From positions 1-36,309 of the forward strand of contig VEQY01000031.1 in the NCBI GenBank assembly GCA_018882965.1: a DNA stretch of 36,309 bases. The letters run 5' to 3'. Origin of the DNA: Mycobacterium sp. Lineage in GTDB: Bacteria; Actinomycetota; Actinomycetes; Mycobacteriales; Mycobacteriaceae. Positions 31,951 through 36,309 of the stretch are shown one piece after another (positions within the stretch are counted from its first letter, which is position 1; each line of letters starts with the position of its first letter). Made by a program: the position numbers and the translations under genes. A model generated the notes under the pieces. That model had not been told where the DNA came from. It ran no database searches and worked only from the letters and a program-made list of their open reading frames with translations.

Positions 31951-32499
31951 TCAGGCGATCTCGACCGACTCGATCACCACGTCGTCGGTGGGCCGGTCGT
32001 TGTGGTCGGTCGCGGTCGTGGCGATGGCGTCGACGACCTTCTGTGACTCCGGGTCGACGACCTCACCGAAGATGGTGTGCCTGCGGTTGAGGTGCGGGGT
32101 CGCACCCACCGTGATGAAGAACTGCGACCCGTTGGTGCCGGGTCCGGCGTTGGCCATCGCCAGCAGGTAGGGCCGGTCGAACTGCAACTCGGGATGGAAC
32201 TCGTCGGCGAAGCGATATCCCGGTCCGCCGCGGCCGGTGCCGGTCGGGTCACCGCCCTGGATCATGAAGCCGTCGATCACGCGGTGGAACACCGCGCCGT
32301 CGTAGAACGGGCCCGCGCTGCCACCCGACGCGTTCTTCGTCGAGTACTCCTTCGAGCCGTCGGCGAGCCCGACGAAGTTGGCCACCGTTTTGGGGGCGTG
32401 GTTACCGAACAGGGCGATTTTGATGTCGCCTCGGTTGGTGTGCAGGGTCGCGGTCGCGGTCTGAATCGGGCTTGTGCTCACGATGAGACAGTGTGCCAT
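31951..32499 (-). CDS. ppiA: Cyclophilin-type peptidyl-prolyl isomerase PpiA
   Basis: 182 residues from ATG 32499; this start gives exactly the length of the M. tuberculosis protein. Cyclophilin signatures: [40 protein letters not shown] with the catalytic arginine, FADEFHPEL, and [18 protein letters not shown]. It speeds cis-trans isomerisation of proline bonds in the cytoplasm; no signal peptide is present. It converges on the PH-domain gene with an 7-nt gap. Rv0008c, which lies between tRNA-Ala and ppiA in M. tuberculosis, is missing here. Confidence 0.96.
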   Translation of the reverse strand: MAHCLIVSTSPIQTATATLHTNRGDIKIALFGNHAPKTVANFVGLADGSKEYSTKNASGGSAGPFYDGAVFHRVIDGFMIQGGDPTGTGRGGPGYRFADEFHPELQFDRPYLLAMANAGPGTNGSQFFITVGATPHLNRRHTIFGEVVDPESQKVVDAIATTATDHNDRPTDDVVIESVEIA

Positions 32500-32523
32500 T
32501 GCGGGGTGTGGCGGTATGCCCCG

Positions 32524-32562
32524 GGCCAGTGGAGCCGGCCAGTGGAGCCGGCCAGTGGAGCC
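32524..32562. repeat. Three tandem 13-bp repeats at the tRNA-Ala 3' end
   Basis: GGCCAGTGGAGCC is present three times without change (32524-32536, 32537-32549, 32550-32562). The last copy contains the discriminator base and six acceptor bases of tRNA-Ala, so the array duplicates the tRNA end outward towards ppiA. Confidence 0.9.
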
Positions 32563-32628
32563 TAGGAGATTCGAACTCCTGACATCTGCCTTGCAAAGGC
32601 AGCGCTCTACCAACTGAGCTAAGGCCCC
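32556..32628 (-). tRNA. alaT: tRNA-Ala (anticodon TGC)
   Basis: 73 nt. On the minus strand GGGGCCTTAGCTCAGTTGGT begins the acceptor and D arm; the anticodon loop TTTGCAA with TGC is flanked by TGCCT/AGGCA; T arm AGGAGTTCGAATCTCCT, acceptor AGGCTCC then A. CCA is not encoded. It follows tRNA-Ile as in other mycobacteria. Confidence 0.97.
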
Positions 32629-32667
32629 GGGATGACGACCGGCGGTGCTGCCGGATCGATCACGCCG

Positions 32668-32741
32668 TGGGCCTAGGAGGACTCGAACCTCCGACCTCTT
32701 CGTTATCAGCGAAGCGCTCTAACCGCCTGAGCTATAGGCCC
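32668..32741 (-). tRNA. ileT: tRNA-Ile (anticodon GAT)
   Basis: 74 nt. Minus strand begins GGGCCTATAGCTCAGGCGGT, anticodon stem-loop TTCGC-TGATAAC-GAA with GAT, T arm GGAGGTTCGAGTCCTCC, and 3' acceptor TAGGCCC plus A. CCA is not encoded. It is 39 bp upstream of tRNA-Ala and probably cotranscribed. Confidence 0.97.
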
Positions 32742-32817
32742 CGATCATCAAGACGAGCGACGAGATTACCGCACCCTCGCCAGCCTGCCCAAATGGCCGA
32801 ACAGCCGGGCCGGCCGG

Positions 32818-33606
32818 CTAGTCCAGGTCGGCCAGCGTGACCTCGACGCCACCGACGATGTCGGTGCTCAGGTTGTAGATGTAGGCGCCGACGGTGGCCA
32901 TCGCGGTCAGCAGCACGATGTTGACCAAGCCGATCAGCAGCGCGCCCCCGAAAACCGACCCCGCCGACACCAGCTCACCGCCACCGCCACCGGTGCCGGT
33001 CAGCAGATCGCCGACGTTGCTGTTGAGCTTGCTCCACACACCCATCGCGCCGAGCACCAGATACAGGAACGCCACCGCGATCATCCAGACGAAGAACAGC
33101 GCCACCGACAGCAGCAGCGACACCCGTAGCGCGCTCCACGGATCGATCCGGCGGATCTGCATGGTGGCGCGCACCGGCCCGCGGGGACGGTTGCCGACCA
33201 GGATGCGCGACGCCTGGCCGCGCAGGCCGGGTGGGAACAGCGGCGGCCGGGGTGCCGGCAGCGGCCGGGGCGGCGCCGACAGGTTCGGCAACTCACTGGG
33301 GTAGGCCTGCACCGGGGCGGTCTCGGTGCGCTCCGCGCGCGGCGCCACCCGACCGGGCGGCGGCTCGGGATCCAGCGCGGTCAGGTCGGGTGCGGCGATC
33401 CCGGTGACGTAGCGACTGATTCGCTTGTCGGCGTAGGGGTCCGGACCCGGCGGCGGGGCCGGGCGGCTGTGCGCCGGCGGCGGCGGGGGTGCGCCGTCCG
33501 GGGTGGGGCGGGGGGCGCGCTGCCACGGCGGAACCTCACCCGAGCCGGGCGCGCCGCCAGGCGCCTCGCCGGCGACAGGCCGCTCCGGTTCGTTCGGTGA
33601 ACTCAC
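32818..33606 (-). CDS. DUF3566 membrane protein (Rv0007-like)
   Basis: 262 residues from GTG 33606, chosen because AGGAG lies 5 nt upstream and the product starts MSSPNEPE, like MTAPNEP in M. tuberculosis Rv0007. Residues 1-135 are Pro/Arg-rich and disordered. The DUF3566 domain follows with RGPVRATMQIRRIDPWSALR, then a membrane helix (VSLLLSVALFFVWMIAVAFLYLVLGAMG), the motif KLNSNVGDLL, a Gly-rich loop and a second helix (GALLIGLVNIVLLTAMATVGAYIY), ending VEVTLADLD. It sits in the cell membrane next to gyrA; role not established (suggested divisome or growth link). Confidence 0.9.
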   Translation of the reverse strand: MSSPNEPERPVAGEAPGGAPGSGEVPPWQRAPRPTPDGAPPPPPAHSRPAPPPGPDPYADKRISRYVTGIAAPDLTALDPEPPPGRVAPRAERTETAPVQAYPSELPNLSAPPRPLPAPRPPLFPPGLRGQASRILVGNRPRGPVRATMQIRRIDPWSALRVSLLLSVALFFVWMIAVAFLYLVLGAMGVWSKLNSNVGDLLTGTGGGGGELVSAGSVFGGALLIGLVNIVLLTAMATVGAYIYNLSTDIVGGVEVTLADLD

Positions 33607-33617
33607 CACTGCTCCTC

Positions 33618-33645
33618 ACTGGGCCTTCGCGACTGGGCCTTCGCG
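33618..33645. repeat. Tandem 14-bp duplication upstream of the Rv0007-like gene
   Basis: ACTGGGCCTTCGCG occurs twice head to tail (33618-33631, 33632-33645) in the 97-bp gap between gyrA and the Rv0007-like gene. It lies directly upstream of that gene's ribosome binding site. Confidence 0.85.
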
Positions 33646-33703
33646 CAGGCTTTCCCGAGGGCCCACGTTAGTCGGCCACGCCCGTCGGGGCGGCGGGGTG
33701 GGC

Positions 33704-36309
<2,606 letters not shown>

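Noticed and set aside
30342..32562. CRISPR array
   Set aside because: The repeats are short, directly abutting and have no spacers between units.

Overview
The window comes from the chromosome of a high-GC actinobacterium, almost certainly a mycobacterium (Mycobacterium or Mycolicibacterium). The main reason is conserved gene order. Read right to left, it carries gyrA, an Rv0007-type membrane protein, tRNA-Ile, tRNA-Ala, ppiA, an Rv0010c-type PH protein, crgA, trpG/pabA, pknB, pknA, pbpA, rodA, pstP, fhaB, fhaA, tRNA-Leu, whiB5 and Rv0023-Rv0028-like genes. This is the order downstream of oriC in M. tuberculosis. The gyrA gene is interrupted by an intein of the type known from M. xenopi and some other mycobacteria. 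Comparisons to M. tuberculosis are from memory of that genome; no search was run.

Layout. 1-10.0 kb is accessory metabolic DNA: a truncated quinone oxidoreductase, a Gre-like RNA polymerase factor, a HugZ-like protein, an alpha/beta hydrolase, an F420-type (LLM) oxidoreductase, a FadD-type acyl-CoA synthetase, an FAD monooxygenase, the potassium transporter Kup and a small secreted protein. 10.0-13.8 kb holds a rhomboid protease with a zinc-ribbon N-terminus and, divergent from it, a methyltransferase / VOC / nitrobindin / beta-lactamase-fold hydrolase series. 13.8-18.2 kb holds a tightly coupled minus-strand cluster (HTH regulator, NlpC/P60 hydrolase, two DUF4226-like proteins, an EspC-like type VII secretion protein, a DUF2694-like protein), divergent from whiB5. 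18.2-20.8 kb is a mixed insert ending in tRNA-Leu. 20.97-30.36 kb is the fhaA-fhaB-pstP-rodA-pbpA-pknA-pknB cell-growth operon. 30.4-33.6 kb contains trpG, crgA, the PH protein, ppiA, two tRNAs and the Rv0007-like gene. 33.7-36.3 kb is gyrA, whose 5' part and intein start lie beyond the right edge.

How the genes work together. The kinase operon pairs the septal/elongation peptidoglycan machinery (RodA glycosyltransferase, PbpA transpeptidase) with its Ser/Thr kinases, the opposing PP2C phosphatase and two FHA phospho-readers. CrgA, a divisome membrane protein, lies next to it. The 13.9-17.6 kb cluster links a secreted-type EspC-like protein and a cell-wall hydrolase with a dedicated regulator facing whiB5, and is the best candidate here for a poorly described functional unit.

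Structure beyond genes. Many genes start directly at a -10-like TANNNT hexamer 6-8 nt upstream, suggesting leaderless transcripts. Short perfect or near-perfect tandem duplications of 13-15 bp (and one of 28 bp) sit in intergenic junctions, four of them within 3.3 kb. One of these is a run of two DnaA-box matches plus a degenerate third at 13-bp spacing, in front of the PH-domain gene. I saw no insertion sequence, prophage or CRISPR array.
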